64,000 nt of DNA from Pontibacillus marinus BH030004 = DSM 16465 (GCF_000425225.1 NZ_AULJ01000032.1:1-64000); one strand, 5' to 3'. Shown: positions 17,707-27,355, numbered from the stretch's first letter. The notes: generated from the sequence alone by a model not told the origin. Made by a program: numbers and translations.

Positions 17707-17728
17707 TTTGGATATTTATGTTAAAGTT
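17707..17728 (+). promoter_or_regulatory. Module-type promoter
   Basis: TTGGATATTTATGTTAAAGTT carries the same GGATATTTRTGTTAAA core seen upstream of the genes at 7276, 56402, 59872 and 60332. Here it precedes a GNAT gene. Confidence 0.5.
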
Positions 17729-17763
17729 AATAGTGAATTGAATGTATATCTTTAATATGAGGA

Positions 17764-18279
17764 ATGATTATAATTAATTTAGAGTCCAATAGATTAAACT
17801 TTCGTAAATATAAAGATCATGATTTTGACTTTTTATTCTCTCTATTATCAGATCCTGAAATGATGAGACATATTGGAGAAGGTAAGACAAGAGATAGAAA
17901 AGGAACTAAGAGGTTTTTAGACTGGATTTATAATACATATGAAATAGGTACAGATAAGGGACTTATGGTTCTAGAAGATAAGGATGACAATACTCCGATA
18001 GGGCATGCAGGCCTTGTTCCACAAAAGATAGAAGGAGTTGAAGAGCTGGAGATTGGCTATTGGATTTCGCGCGAGTATTGGGGAAAAGGTTATGCTACAG
18101 AAGCAGCAAAATCGTTATTGGATTATGGACAAAATCACCTTCAAGAAGAAAGATTGATATCTCTAATTCAGCGTGAAAATAAAGCTTCCAAAAGTATAGC
18201 AAACAAACTTGGGATGAGATTAGAAAAGGAAATAAAGTTGAACGGACAAAATGTTTGTGTGTATTCAATATCTAGATAA
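17764..18279 (+). CDS. GNAT-family N-acetyltransferase (RimJ/RimL-like)
   Basis: 171 residues. The N-terminus (LESNRLNFRKYKDHDFDFLF), the IGYWISREYWGKGYATEA acetyl-CoA block and the closing ENKASKSIANKLGMRLE are typical of the RimJ/RimL branch, which acetylates protein N-termini or small amines. The start is uncertain: ATG 17764 has only GAGG with very short spacing. One nucleotide or less separates it from the next gene's ribosome region, so the two are probably cotranscribed. Confidence 0.8.
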   Translation: MIIINLESNRLNFRKYKDHDFDFLFSLLSDPEMMRHIGEGKTRDRKGTKRFLDWIYNTYEIGTDKGLMVLEDKDDNTPIGHAGLVPQKIEGVEELEIGYWISREYWGKGYATEAAKSLLDYGQNHLQEERLISLIQRENKASKSIANKLGMRLEKEIKLNGQNVCVYSISR

Positions 18280-18291
18280 GTGGGGGATTTT

Positions 18292-18819
18292 TTGAAAAAA
18301 ACTTTTATTTCTATAGTGATAGCTGTAATTCTTATTATTATTGCATTTGTTTATATAAACCTAAATTATTTGTACAATCCTCTTACATATCCAAATGATA
18401 ATATTGAAAAATATGATTATTCTTTCCTAACTTTTAAAAAACCTATTGTGATGCAAGTAGTTAAATGGGATGAAGAGGGTCAGCAAAGTTTCTATCATTA
18501 TGTTACGGACGAAAAGAAAATTAAAAATTTATTAGAACAATTTGATCGTGCTAACAAAATGAAAGACTTTACCATTGACCAATATTTAGCAAATCTGCCA
18601 TTTGGTGAAAGAGGGTCAGAATATAACATAATTTTTAGACAGGTAGAACGTTGGGATCATAATAACGTTGCTCATGGGAGAATTCTTATTAATTTTACTT
18701 TTTATAAAAATAATGATGTTATTGAGATTTCTGGTGTTCATTTCTATGAACTAAAGGCCAGTTTTAAAGAAGACATTTTAAACGCTTTATCCAATAAAGA
18801 TAAGTGGATCACTAAGTAA
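18292..18819 (+). CDS. Hypothetical membrane-anchored protein
   Basis: About 175 residues. An N-terminal membrane segment (FISIVIAVILIIIAFVYI) is followed by an external domain with no motif I recognise. GTGGGGGATTTT precedes TTG 18292; a GTG at 18280 is an alternative that would overlap the ribosome site. It directly follows the GNAT gene. Confidence 0.55.
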   Translation: MKKTFISIVIAVILIIIAFVYINLNYLYNPLTYPNDNIEKYDYSFLTFKKPIVMQVVKWDEEGQQSFYHYVTDEKKIKNLLEQFDRANKMKDFTIDQYLANLPFGERGSEYNIIFRQVERWDHNNVAHGRILINFTFYKNNDVIEISGVHFYELKASFKEDILNALSNKDKWITK

Positions 18820-18918
18820 AAGTTTTAATTATTAGTTTGATAGGTACTTTTGGAGTGAAGGTATCACAAAAACTAGTTTGGGTTTTCAGGATAAGTCTCA
18901 TTTGTAAGGGGGAGTAAG

Positions 18919-19311
18919 TTGAAAAGAAAACTACCACTTATTAGTGTCTATTTTGTAATTATATTAGGGTTAATACTGATGTTTTACCAGTCTCAAAAAA
19001 TGAACTCTTCAAATGAGCTGGAGGATAAAAGACAAGAGGTAGTCGATCAATTAGCAAACAATTTAGGCGCTTTTAACCCGACTCTGGCTGCCTTTGTTGA
19101 TGATGATTACAAATCCATAGTTGCTTCTAAAATAACTTCAGAGGGTACATACGTCTTTGATAGAGGGTTGGCTGAAAATAAATTCCCATTTGGCAATTAT
19201 ATCGTTACATATGACTTGAAAGATATGGAGATTATTTCTGAAGAATTAATAGTTACTAACCCTAAATATTTAGATAAATGGCGTCAATTTAAAGAAGTAA
19301 CAAAAAAATAA
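18919..19311 (+). CDS. Hypothetical small exported protein
   Basis: 130 residues from TTG 18919 behind AAGGGGGAG. It has a signal-anchor at about 7-22 and a polar remainder. The text NKFPFGNYIVTYDLKDMEIISEE suggests a single beta-rich domain but not a named family. Confidence 0.5.
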   Translation: MKRKLPLISVYFVIILGLILMFYQSQKMNSSNELEDKRQEVVDQLANNLGAFNPTLAAFVDDDYKSIVASKITSEGTYVFDRGLAENKFPFGNYIVTYDLKDMEIISEELIVTNPKYLDKWRQFKEVTKK

Positions 19312-19348
19312 ATATCAGCTGGATGAAAATCGAAAAGGGGTGTTTCTA

Positions 19349-19936
19349 ATGACAAATAGTAATATGAATCCTAAGGTTGATGAATTTTTAAGAAAAGCTG
19401 ATCAATGGAAAGAAGAATTTGAAAAGTTGAGAAATATCATTCTCGACTGTGAGCTGACTGAAGAATATAAGTGGATGAAGCCTTGTTACACGTTTGACGG
19501 GAAAAATATCGTTTTAATACATGGATTTAAAGAATATTGTGCGCTTCTGTTTCACAAAGGCGCCTTGTTAAAGGACTCTCAAGGGATTTTGATCCAACAA
19601 ACTGAAAATGTACAGGCGGCACGTCAAATTAGGTTCACTAATGTCCAAGAAATAAACGATTTAGAACCCATCTTGAAAGACTATATTCGGGAAGCCATTG
19701 AAATTGAAAAAGCCGGATTGGAAGTAGAAAAGAAAACAGAATTCGAATTACCTGAAGAACTTCAAAGTAAATTCAACGAAATGCCAGAATTGAAAACGGC
19801 TTTTGAAGGGTTGACGCCGGGGAGACAAAGAGCATACTTTCTTTATTTTTCTAAAGCGAAAAAATCCAAAACACGAGTGTCTAGGATTGAAAAATATACA
19901 CAACAAATCCTTAATGGTAAGGGGTTGAATGATTAA
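19349..19936 (+). CDS. YdeI/OmpD-associated family protein (DUF1801 domain)
   Basis: 195 residues. The N-terminal DUF1801 domain is clear (KWMKPCYTFDGKNIVLIHGF and CALLFHKGALLKD), and the C-terminus carries the YdeI tail (LTPGRQRAYFLYFSKAKKSK, then RVSRIEKY) with the conserved arginine-rich helix. The family is widespread, and its biochemical role is not settled. AAGGGGTG precedes ATG 19349; a GTG at 19340 is inside that site. A shared terminator separates it from the convergent threonine operon. Confidence 0.85.
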   Translation: MTNSNMNPKVDEFLRKADQWKEEFEKLRNIILDCELTEEYKWMKPCYTFDGKNIVLIHGFKEYCALLFHKGALLKDSQGILIQQTENVQAARQIRFTNVQEINDLEPILKDYIREAIEIEKAGLEVEKKTEFELPEELQSKFNEMPELKTAFEGLTPGRQRAYFLYFSKAKKSKTRVSRIEKYTQQILNGKGLND

Positions 19937-19960
19937 GAATCGGACTATTTTCTAGATAAA

Positions 19961-19994
19961 AGAAACGTCTAGGTTCCCAACCCCAGACGTTTCT
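19961..19994. terminator. Bidirectional terminator between ydeI-like gene and thrB
   Basis: Perfect 10-bp arms AGAAACGTCT and AGACGTTTCT with a 14-nt loop. On the minus strand it runs into TTTCTTTTATC, so it mainly serves the thr operon. Confidence 0.75.
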
Positions 19995-20013
19995 GTGTGT
20001 TCCTGTACATGCT

Positions 20014-20985
20014 TTACGCCATAAATGCTTGCGTGTTACATAAGTATTCTAAATCATCACCAACATAAACCTGTACACCAAAATGGTCGACATTTAATGG
20101 GATGACATCGACGTCATGTGCCTCAGATTTTAAGAATTGCTCCATATACAATTGAGCTTTTTTTAGATTTGCCTTTTGGGGTACGAGTCCTAAGACAGTT
20201 GGTCCTGCACCACTAATCATGAAGCCTAAAGCTCCTATTTCATCTTGACTGTTCATTAAACGATCAAATCCAGGAATCGAGTCTTGGCGGTAAGGTGTGT
20301 GGAGTTTATCAAAAAAGCCTGTCTTCAAGCCTTCTTCATCCCCCAACATGATAGAGGAAACCAATAAACCATACCGACTTAAATTAAAGATAACATCCTG
20401 CTTTTCGTAGGAGTCAGGTAACTTCTTTCGAGCGCTTGCTGTAGAAGAAGAGTAAGATGGTATAGCCGCTAGCCATTTCCACTTGTTCGGGAAGGGGATA
20501 TAGTTGTGCTGGACCTTCTTAGCCTCCCAGTCCATAGCACCTACAAATACACCACCAAATAAGGAAGCTCCCACATTATCGGGATGACCTTCTTTTTCTG
20601 CTGCCAGCCAAAGAAGATCATCTTTAGATAAAGCTCCTCCTAACCACTTATTTATAGCAACAAGTCCAGCTACAAAGGCTGAAGCGCTACTACCTAAACC
20701 ACGAGTTGAAGGAATAGTTGATTTGACGATTACTTTTACATTTGGAATGTCCCTTTGAAGAAGTTCGCAAACTTTCTTCATAGCTTGGAAAATTAAGTTC
20801 TCTTCATTTGTGAAAGGGAAAGGAGTATGGTTTCCGTTCTCATCTATCCATTCAAATTGAAGGTGATTATGTGAAGACATCTCAACTTCTGTGTACATAT
20901 CTAAAGCAATGCCAATCGAATCGAAACCTGAACCTAAATTAGCTGTACTTGCAGGTGCCCTCACTTTAATTTTTTCATGAGACAT
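20014..20985 (-). CDS. thrB: Homoserine kinase
   Basis: Phosphorylates L-homoserine with ATP, giving the substrate of ThrC. A GHMP kinase: VRAPASTANLGSGFDSIGIALD at the start, the ATP loop STRGLGSSASAFVAGLVA, and the C-terminal MISGAGPTVLGLV. About 323 residues, normal length. I prefer the ATG at 20985 (MSHEK), because GAGGAG is 9 nt upstream; the ATG at 20991 overlaps the thrC stop (TAATG) but is too close to that site. Third gene of the hom-thrC-thrB operon. Confidence 0.96.
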   Translation of the reverse strand: MSHEKIKVRAPASTANLGSGFDSIGIALDMYTEVEMSSHNHLQFEWIDENGNHTPFPFTNEENLIFQAMKKVCELLQRDIPNVKVIVKSTIPSTRGLGSSASAFVAGLVAINKWLGGALSKDDLLWLAAEKEGHPDNVGASLFGGVFVGAMDWEAKKVQHNYIPFPNKWKWLAAIPSYSSSTASARKKLPDSYEKQDVIFNLSRYGLLVSSIMLGDEEGLKTGFFDKLHTPYRQDSIPGFDRLMNSQDEIGALGFMISGAGPTVLGLVPQKANLKKAQLYMEQFLKSEAHDVDVIPLNVDHFGVQVYVGDDLEYLCNTQAFMA

Positions 20986-20990
20986 AATCA

Positions 20991-22049
20991 TTACTCCTCA
21001 TTGCCAAATATATTTTGTACTAAGTCTGCTTCTGTGGCTGGTACTGGCTTCATTTCTTGTTGGATGTTTGACATGGCCGCGTCCGGATCTTTTAGGCCAT
21101 TTCCTGTAAGAACTGTCACAATCGTTGACCCTTCAGGAATTTTGCCTTGCTTGGATTGTTTAATTAACCCTGCAAGTGAAGAAGCTGAAGCGGGTTCGCA
21201 AAAGACTCCCTCTTTTTGAGCTAAGAGTTGATAAGCTTCGCGGATTTCATCATCAGATACTTCATCAATAAGTCCTTGTGATTCATCCCTTGCTTGAATA
21301 GCTAGTTGCCAGCTTGCTGGGTTCCCAATGCGGATAGCGGTAGCAAAGGTATCAGGTTCTTCGTACACTTTATTATTTACGATGGCAGCTGCACCTTCTG
21401 CTTCAAATCCCCACATTTGAGGGGAGGTAGAACACAACTCATGATCTAGTGCTTCTTTAAATCCCTTCCAATAAGCAGAAATGTTTCCTGCATTTCCTAC
21501 AGGTAGGGCAAGAACATCAGGCGCATGACCAAGCTGTTCAATGATTTCAAAAGAGGCTGATTTCTGTCCCTCAAGTCGGTAGGGATTGATTGAATTTACA
21601 ATCTCTAAAGGATATTTTTCTCCTAATTGCCTTACGATCTCTAACGCTTGATCAAAATTGCCTTCAACTGAAATGATTTTTGCCCCGTAATGGATCGCTT
21701 GAGCTAGTTTTCCTAGCGCTACATATCCATGAGGAATGACTACGAAACACTCCATTCCAGCTCGTGCTGCGTATGCTGCAGCAGAAGCAGATGTGTTACC
21801 TGTAGAGGCGCAGATGATTGCTTTAGCACCTTTTTCTTGTGCTTTTGCGACAGCCATAGCCATGCCACGGTCTTTAAATGAGCCTGTAGGATTTAAACCT
21901 TCTACTTTCATGTAGACATGTGCGGATAATAGTTCTGATAGGGAATCCGCATAAAGTAGAGAGGTATTGCCTTCACCTAATGTGACTCGAGGTGTTTTTT
22001 CTGAGACGGGTAGATAGTTGCTATATCGTTCTATGATCCCTTTTGACAT
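20991..22049 (-). CDS. thrC: Threonine synthase
   Basis: Converts O-phosphohomoserine to threonine using pyridoxal phosphate. About 352 residues. The PLP lysine is in [12 protein letters not shown], and the phosphate-binding glycine loops are [19 protein letters not shown] and [26 protein letters not shown] is near the C-terminus. ATG 22049 lies one base after the hom stop with AAGGTGG upstream, and its own stop overlaps the next start, so the operon is translationally coupled throughout. Confidence 0.97.
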   Translation of the reverse strand: MSKGIIERYSNYLPVSEKTPRVTLGEGNTSLLYADSLSELLSAHVYMKVEGLNPTGSFKDRGMAMAVAKAQEKGAKAIICASTGNTSASAAAYAARAGMECFVVIPHGYVALGKLAQAIHYGAKIISVEGNFDQALEIVRQLGEKYPLEIVNSINPYRLEGQKSASFEIIEQLGHAPDVLALPVGNAGNISAYWKGFKEALDHELCSTSPQMWGFEAEGAAAIVNNKVYEEPDTFATAIRIGNPASWQLAIQARDESQGLIDEVSDDEIREAYQLLAQKEGVFCEPASASSLAGLIKQSKQGKIPEGSTIVTVLTGNGLKDPDAAMSNIQQEMKPVPATEADLVQNIFGNEE

Positions 22050-22050
22050 G

Positions 22051-23379
22051 TCATTCGCCACCTTCAACTGCGTAACAGCTTGCTAGTTCTAACGTTGGAT
22101 TGAGAGACTCGATTTTTCCTTTCCAATCTTCTAAAGCTAATAAGGATACTTCGTGCGTTACGATGACCACTTCAGCTTTTTCCTCACTATATGGTTTTTG
22201 TACCATGTTCGAAATGCTCATATTATTTTCTGCTAGGGAGTTTGCGATTGTTGCCATTACACCAGGTTCGTCTTGAACAAGTAAACGAACATAATAGCTG
22301 TGTTTTCGGCGTTCTTTTGGTTTCATTTTCTTAACGTTGAATGGAGCAACATTGCCTTTGCCATTAACTCCTAGCTTGATGTTTTTAACCACTGTAACCA
22401 AGTCTGATGTAACCGCAGTGGCAGTAGGTAATTCACCTGCTCCTGGTCCATAAAACATCGTTTCACCAACTGATTCACCATGAACGTAAACCGCATTATT
22501 TACGCCATCTACATTGGCAAGAGGGTGAGATTTTTTAATAAAAGTAGGTTGAACAGACAGCTCAACTTCTTCATTTTGTTTGTCTGCGATTCCTAATAAT
22601 TTAAGTTCATATCCAAATTCTCTTCCGTATTGAACATCTTTTTGATCAATAGAAGAAATTCCTTGAACGTCAACTTCATCTAGAGAGAATTCTGTGTTGT
22701 ATCCTAGAGTTCCTAAAATCGCAACTTTTCTAGCTGCATCCAAACCTTCAACGTCTGATGTTGGATCTGCCTCAGCATAGCCCAAGTCTTGTGCTTCTTT
22801 AAGACAAGTATCGTAATCTACACCTTCTTGAGCCATTTTCGAAAGCATATAGTTTGTTGTTCCATTTAAAATCCCTAACATTTTCGTGATTCGGTCGGAT
22901 GAAAAGCCATCTCCTAAACCTCTTAAAATAGGGATTCCGCCTGCAACACTAGCTTCATAGAATAAGTCACAATTTTGTTCACCTGCGAGGCTTAACAACT
23001 CACCGCCATGAAGGGCGATTAAATCTTTATTAGCAGTCACAACATGTTTTTTACTGTTTAACGCTTGCGTAATGTATTCACGTGCTTCTTCAACTCCACC
23101 CATGACTTCGACAATCATATCGATGTTTGGGTCTTGTAATACTTCATTTGGATCTGTTGTATATAGGTCTGGGTTGATTTCAATAGATCTTAATTTATTT
23201 GGTGAATTCACTAGAATTTTACTAATGGAGATTTGGCAACCTGTTTTATGTTGCAAATCTTCTTGATAATCCTCAATCATTCGGTAAACACCAGTACCCA
23301 CCGTTCCAAGTCCTAATAGGCCAATACGTATATGTTGCAATTCGCTTTGTTCATTCTGGTTTAATGCTTGCTGTTTCAT
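22051..23379 (-). CDS. hom: Homoserine dehydrogenase
   Basis: Reduces aspartate semialdehyde to homoserine with NAD(P)H, the branch point to threonine and methionine. 442 residues: an N-terminal Rossmann motif ([17 protein letters not shown]), the catalytic region with [12 protein letters not shown] and [14 protein letters not shown], and a C-terminal ACT domain ([25 protein letters not shown]) that usually binds threonine for feedback control. AGGAGAGG precedes the ATG. First gene of the operon, behind the promoter at 23448-23476. Confidence 0.97.
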   Translation of the reverse strand: MKQQALNQNEQSELQHIRIGLLGLGTVGTGVYRMIEDYQEDLQHKTGCQISISKILVNSPNKLRSIEINPDLYTTDPNEVLQDPNIDMIVEVMGGVEEAREYITQALNSKKHVVTANKDLIALHGGELLSLAGEQNCDLFYEASVAGGIPILRGLGDGFSSDRITKMLGILNGTTNYMLSKMAQEGVDYDTCLKEAQDLGYAEADPTSDVEGLDAARKVAILGTLGYNTEFSLDEVDVQGISSIDQKDVQYGREFGYELKLLGIADKQNEEVELSVQPTFIKKSHPLANVDGVNNAVYVHGESVGETMFYGPGAGELPTATAVTSDLVTVVKNIKLGVNGKGNVAPFNVKKMKPKERRKHSYYVRLLVQDEPGVMATIANSLAENNMSISNMVQKPYSEEKAEVVIVTHEVSLLALEDWKGKIESLNPTLELASCYAVEGGE

Positions 23380-23447
23380 TAAAATCCTCTCCTAACCTGA
23401 CTATTAAATGTCTTTTTGGTGTGTACATATGTTTATTTATAGAGGAC

Positions 23448-23476
23448 ATTGTAGCAAGTAGCAGAGAAAGAATCAA
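23448..23476 (-). promoter_or_regulatory. Sigma-A promoter of hom-thrC-thrB
   Basis: On the minus strand TTGATT (23471-23476), a 17-nt spacer and TACAAT (23448-23453). The leader to hom is about 60 nt and shows no T-box or attenuator hairpin. Confidence 0.7.
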
Positions 23477-23593
23477 TGCTTTTTCAAAGATTTAAAAAAA
23501 TTCTTATAATAAGGATTCATTTGTACCATTAGAATACAAAGCTTATGTGGAGTAAAATATTAATAAACAACGAAGATAAGAGGAGAGAGAAGA

Positions 23594-24152
23594 ATGGAAA
23601 ATATCCTAGTACTAAATGGGCATGAATACTATAAGCATTCAAGAGGCGAACTCAATCAGACGATGTTTGATGCGATTGTAGAATTATTAGAACCACACTA
23701 TAACGTGAAAACCACTGTTCTAAAGGACGGTTTTAATAAAGAGGAAGAGCAGGAGAAAATGTTATGGGCTGATGCAGTGATTCTATCAAACACCGATTTA
23801 TAATTATAGTGTTCCAGCTGTCTTTAAAAAATATCTAGATCAAACTCATGAGCATGGAGTCTATTTTCGTGGGAAAACAAAAGAATATGGCATTGGAGGT
23901 GGATTGTTAGAAGGCAAGAAATATATGTTTTCAACCACTTGGAATGCTCCAGCAGAGGCGTTTAATGACCGTAATAAGTTTTTTGAAGGGCGTAATGTAG
24001 AGGATGTTTTGTTCCATCTACATCTAATCCATAAATATACCGGGATGGAAGGGTTGAAGACATTTTCATGTTTTGATGTTAAAAAGAACCCTGATATTGA
24101 CTTTTATAAAAAAGATCTTAAGGATCATTTGGGTCGTTATTTTCAAGTTTAA
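23594..24152 (+). pseudogene. NAD(P)H quinone oxidoreductase-like (MdaB/KefF type), frameshifted
   Basis: A flavodoxin-fold oxidoreductase of about 185 residues. The first frame gives ILVLNGHEYYKHSRGELNQT ... WADAVI and breaks at 23783. Dropping one base restores YQTPIYNYSVPAVFKKYLDQ, HEHGVYFRGKTKEYG and KKYMFSTTWNAPAEAF, all hallmarks of the MdaB/modulator-of-drug-activity family. One extra C at 23783 explains it. AGGAGAGAG lies upstream of the ATG, so the gene was once well expressed. Either a recent pseudogene or a sequencing error, since both halves are otherwise intact. Confidence 0.8.
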
Positions 24153-24255
24153 GCTTGGGAGCCGACCTATTATTTTGCTATGTTTATGACTCGTTTTATG
24201 GCATAATAAGTAGTCATGATTATTTATTTAGCCCTTTTACAGAAAGGAAATAACG

Positions 24256-25377
24256 ATGGAACAAATTGAATGGAAGTCTTTTATACATGATGCTTGGGAG
24301 AAGTCAGGATTTGAAGAACCTACAGCAATTCAAACGAAAGTAAGTACACCAATCCTAAACGGGGAAGATGTTATTGCGAAATCTCCTACAGGAAGCGGCA
24401 AAACACTAGCTTATCTATTGCCATTACTGCAAAAAATCGACACGGAAAAGAAGCATGTTCAAGTCGTGATTTTGGCCTCTTCACATGAATTAGTCATGCA
24501 AATTCATCAAGAGGTTCAAAAGTGGACGCAGGGAAGCGGTATTTCCAGCGCGACATTAATCGGCGGTGCCAATATGAAACGCCAGATTGAAAAGCTCAAG
24601 AAAAAGCCAAATGTGGTTATTGGAACACCTGGGCGTGTATCTGAATTAATTAATCAGAAGAAATTAAAGATGCACGAGGTCCAAACCCTTGTTTTAGATG
24701 AAGGGGACCAGCTTTTAGTACCTGAGCATCGAAAAACGATTCACGGTATTGTCAAAAGCACATTAAATGATCGCCAACTTCTTTTGTTTTCAGCTACGCT
24801 CAGTGAAAACACTGAACAAGAAGCAAAGGAATTTATGAAAGAACCTGAAGTGATAAAAGTTTCAGAAGAAGAAATCAACAAGCCGGAAGTCGAGCATATC
24901 TATTTTGTATCTGAGGCTCGAGATAAAATCGATATCGTTAGGAAAATTGCAAGGCATGGTGAAGTCAAGGCTCTTGCATTCCTAAAAGAAATTAGTCACC
25001 TGCAAGCTATGGCTGAGAAGCTTGAGTATAAAGGGCTTTCTGTTGGTGTATTGAACAGTGATTCCAATAAACAAGACCGTGCAAATACACTTAAGGATTT
25101 CCGTAGTGGAAAACTACCTTTATTACTATCAACGGATGTGGCAGCCAGAGGGTTAGATATTAGAGATTTAACCCACATCATTCATGTTGACCTTCCAGAA
25201 GATGTGAATCAATATATTCACCGTTCGGGAAGAACTGGGAGATTAGGGTCCACTTCAGGAACAGTTATATCAGTGGTTACTCCTAAGGAAGAGAAAACGT
25301 TGAAGAAGTTTAGTCGTGATCTAGGAATACCAGTAAGTAAAAAAGTGTTTTATAAAGGCGAAATAAAGGATGCATAA
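24256..25377 (+). CDS. yfmL: DEAD-box ATP-dependent RNA helicase (YfmL-like)
   Basis: 373 residues, the length of B. subtilis YfmL, a helicase linked to 50S ribosome assembly and cold growth. Motifs in order: the Q-motif (FEEPTAIQTKVSTPIL), Walker A AKSPTGSGKT, GGANMKRQ, TPGRV, motif II as DEGD (VLDEGDQLL) rather than DEAD, SAT, then STDVAARGLDIRDL and HRSGRTGR. No long C-terminal extension is present, unlike CshA. AGAAAGG lies upstream of ATG 24256. A strong terminator follows 6 nt after the stop. Confidence 0.88.
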   Translation: MEQIEWKSFIHDAWEKSGFEEPTAIQTKVSTPILNGEDVIAKSPTGSGKTLAYLLPLLQKIDTEKKHVQVVILASSHELVMQIHQEVQKWTQGSGISSATLIGGANMKRQIEKLKKKPNVVIGTPGRVSELINQKKLKMHEVQTLVLDEGDQLLVPEHRKTIHGIVKSTLNDRQLLLFSATLSENTEQEAKEFMKEPEVIKVSEEEINKPEVEHIYFVSEARDKIDIVRKIARHGEVKALAFLKEISHLQAMAEKLEYKGLSVGVLNSDSNKQDRANTLKDFRSGKLPLLLSTDVAARGLDIRDLTHIIHVDLPEDVNQYIHRSGRTGRLGSTSGTVISVVTPKEEKTLKKFSRDLGIPVSKKVFYKGEIKDA

Positions 25378-25383
25378 TGAGTG

Positions 25384-25411
25384 AGGGGTACACTGAAGTG
25401 TACCCCTTTTT
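25384..25411 (+). terminator. Rho-independent terminator of the helicase gene
   Basis: GGGGTACAC and GTGTACCCC form a perfect stem with a 4-nt loop, followed by T5. Confidence 0.9.
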
Positions 25412-25650
25412 CAATTATTGGTTTTATAAAGAAATACTTTTTGGCACCGTTCATTGTCAAAGCAAACAATGCAAGGTTTTCGATCATAAGGGTAGTACTC
25501 CATTCGTAAAGGCACAATTTGTAACTGTGTTAAAAGTTGTTCATTTGATTGAACTTCTTCCAACTTAATAATCGTTTCAGGTTCATGTTCTTCTTGATGG
25601 TACCCTAGAACAGAATAATTTTCGTCCTCTAGAAACTGTAAAAGCTCCAA
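25411..25650 (-). CDS. Hypothetical small protein
   Basis: 79 residues on the minus strand, from TTG 25650 with a clear AGGGGGC site upstream. The sequence (MELLQFLEDENYSVLGYHQE ... CIVCFDNERCQKVF) is acidic and soluble and contains a CIVC pair; I do not recognise a family. It converges on the helicase gene, whose terminator touches its end. The ribosome site supports it as real. Confidence 0.5.
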   Translation of the reverse strand: MELLQFLEDENYSVLGYHQEEHEPETIIKLEEVQSNEQLLTQLQIVPLRMEYYPYDRKPCIVCFDNERCQKVFLYKTNN

Positions 25651-25893
25651 GATAAGCCCCCTAAGTTAGTCAAAATCACTCTTCTCATCCTTTGATGAAT
25701 ATGCCTATCCCCTTCATAAAAGACACCAATATTATTCACACTAAAGAGTCGCTACTTAACACTATACTCTTTATTATATCAGAAAAACATTAGTGCTTAT
25801 TGGATATGTACCCTGTAACCCAATAATAAAACTGATACTGTATTAAATTAATGATTTTGAAATAATATTGTAAACCTTTATTAAACCGATTTA

Positions 25894-25922
25894 TTGACGT
25901 GTTAAAGTAAATCTTTTAGAGT
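25894..25922 (+). promoter_or_regulatory. Possible promoter of the amine oxidase gene
   Basis: TTGACG (25894-25899) and TAGAGT (25917-25922) with a 17-nt spacer. Apart from this, the interval 25651-25953 shows no gene. Confidence 0.4.
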
Positions 25923-25953
25923 AATCTGAACAAAAACTAAGGAGGGTGAGCTC

Positions 25954-27087
25954 ATGAAAGATGTATATGATGTTGTGATTGTTGGTGGCGGATCAATGGG
26001 GATGTCAGCAGCTTATCAAACAGCGAAGCAGGGATTGAGTACTTTAATTATTGATAAGGATGATCCCCCTCATGATCAAGGGAGCCATCACGGAAGTACT
26101 CGTGCGATTCGTCACGCTTATGGTGAGGGGAGTGCATATGTCCCTTTAGTCTTAAGAGCACAAGAATTATGGGAGCAGTTACAGAAAGAAAGTGGTAGAA
26201 AGGTATTTCAGCGTACAGGGGTTCTAGGAATAGGGGATAAGGATTCTGCTTTTGTGAAAGAGACAATTACTAGTGCTCAAACGTATAAGCTGGAACATGA
26301 AATACTTTCTTCTGAAGAAATATCGAATCGCTGGAGTGGACTTAAAGTTCCAGAACATTTTATAGGCTGTTTTGAACAGAAGTCTGGTGTACTTTTTAGT
26401 GAAGAGGCTATTCGTGCTTATCGTGAATTAGCTGAAAAACACGGAGCAAGATTGGTAAAGAATACGGAAGTTAACAAAATTGATGAAGACGGAGGTCAAC
26501 CAATTAAAGTTCAAACTAGTTGTGGTGATTATTTTGGCAGGAAAGTCATTGTTACCACAGGGGCTAACCTCACTCTCTCCATTGATTTGCCTATCCAACC
26601 AATTCGTAAAACATTTGCTTGGTATGAAGGGGATGAGACGCTTTTTGGTCATGAGAATTTCCCAGCATTTTTTGTAGAGCAACATGAAAGTACGCATTAT
26701 GGCATGCCAAGTCTTAATGGAGAAGGTGTGAAAATCGGTCGGCATGACGGTGGACAACCTATTCATGGGAAAGAGGAGTTATTATCATTTGGCTCCTATA
26801 AACAAGATAAAGAGGAACTTCATTCTTTAGTAGATCAATTTTTCCCAAGCATAAATAAGGATACAATCCAGGGCAAAGTGTGTACATATGCGAGAACTCC
26901 TGATGAAGATTTCATTATAGATCAACATCCTAGGAATAAGAACCTTATCATAGCGGGTGGTTTTTCTGGTCACGGGTTTAAGTTTAGTAGTGTGATTGGG
27001 GAAATATTGAGTGATCTGGTTGTTAAGGGGGAGAGTGAGTTTGATTTATCTATGTTTTCATTAGGTCGGTTTACTGAAGAAAATTAG
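25954..27087 (+). CDS. solA: N-methyl-L-tryptophan oxidase / monomeric sarcosine oxidase family FAD enzyme
   Basis: 377 residues. It oxidatively demethylates an N-methylated amino acid to formaldehyde, hydrogen peroxide and the free amino acid. The N-terminal dinucleotide fold is YDVVIVGGGSMGMSAAYQ, followed by the family block HHGSTRAIRHAYGEG. Cysteine in KVCTYARTPDEDFIID is in the place of the covalent 8-alpha-S-cysteinyl-FAD cysteine, and the end has IAGGFSGHGFKFSSVIGE. Sarcosine or N-methyltryptophan cannot be told apart from sequence. AAGGAGGG precedes ATG 25954. Confidence 0.88.
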   Translation: MKDVYDVVIVGGGSMGMSAAYQTAKQGLSTLIIDKDDPPHDQGSHHGSTRAIRHAYGEGSAYVPLVLRAQELWEQLQKESGRKVFQRTGVLGIGDKDSAFVKETITSAQTYKLEHEILSSEEISNRWSGLKVPEHFIGCFEQKSGVLFSEEAIRAYRELAEKHGARLVKNTEVNKIDEDGGQPIKVQTSCGDYFGRKVIVTTGANLTLSIDLPIQPIRKTFAWYEGDETLFGHENFPAFFVEQHESTHYGMPSLNGEGVKIGRHDGGQPIHGKEELLSFGSYKQDKEELHSLVDQFFPSINKDTIQGKVCTYARTPDEDFIIDQHPRNKNLIIAGGFSGHGFKFSSVIGEILSDLVVKGESEFDLSMFSLGRFTEEN

Positions 27088-27099
27088 AGAGGTGCTTAT

Positions 27100-27225
27100 G
27101 TGAAAAATTACCTAATTCTAGTTATGGTTCAAGTATGGAAGTCGTTTTATAAGTGGGGTGCACAGCATTTGGAGGTGTCTTTATTTACTAGAATTTTTGA
27201 TATGGAAAAATATGATTTAATATGA
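27100..27225 (+). CDS. Hypothetical 41-residue peptide
   Basis: GTG 27100 follows AGAGGTG at good spacing, 12 nt after the oxidase stop. The product (starting MKNYLILVMVQVWKSFYKWG) is amphipathic and unrecognised. It may be translated with the oxidase, or be a chance frame. Confidence 0.3.
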   Translation: MKNYLILVMVQVWKSFYKWGAQHLEVSLFTRIFDMEKYDLI

Positions 27226-27251
27226 AAGATGTACTATATTTGAGTTAAAGG

Positions 27252-27263
27252 GAACATATGTTC
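27252..27263. promoter_or_regulatory. LexA (SOS) box candidate upstream of the type I toxin
   Basis: GAACATATGTTC is a perfect palindrome matching the core of the Gram-positive LexA site (GAAC-N4-GTTC). The outer C/G of the full consensus is absent (G and T here). A half site, CGAAC, follows at 27273-27277. A -10-like TATGATAATAT lies at 27282-27292, so a repressor here would cover the promoter. Confidence 0.55.
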
Positions 27264-27355
27264 TGTTAAAAGCGAACAGTTTATGATAATATCGTAAATA
27301 GATAACGTTCCATGTGAAGGTGGTCGGCTACCCTCTGAAGAAGGGAGGGGATGCC

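Noticed and set aside
25377-25568. 63-codon open frame after the helicase gene
   Set aside because: It begins at the helicase stop, runs through the terminator hairpin and lies opposite a frame with a better ribosome site.
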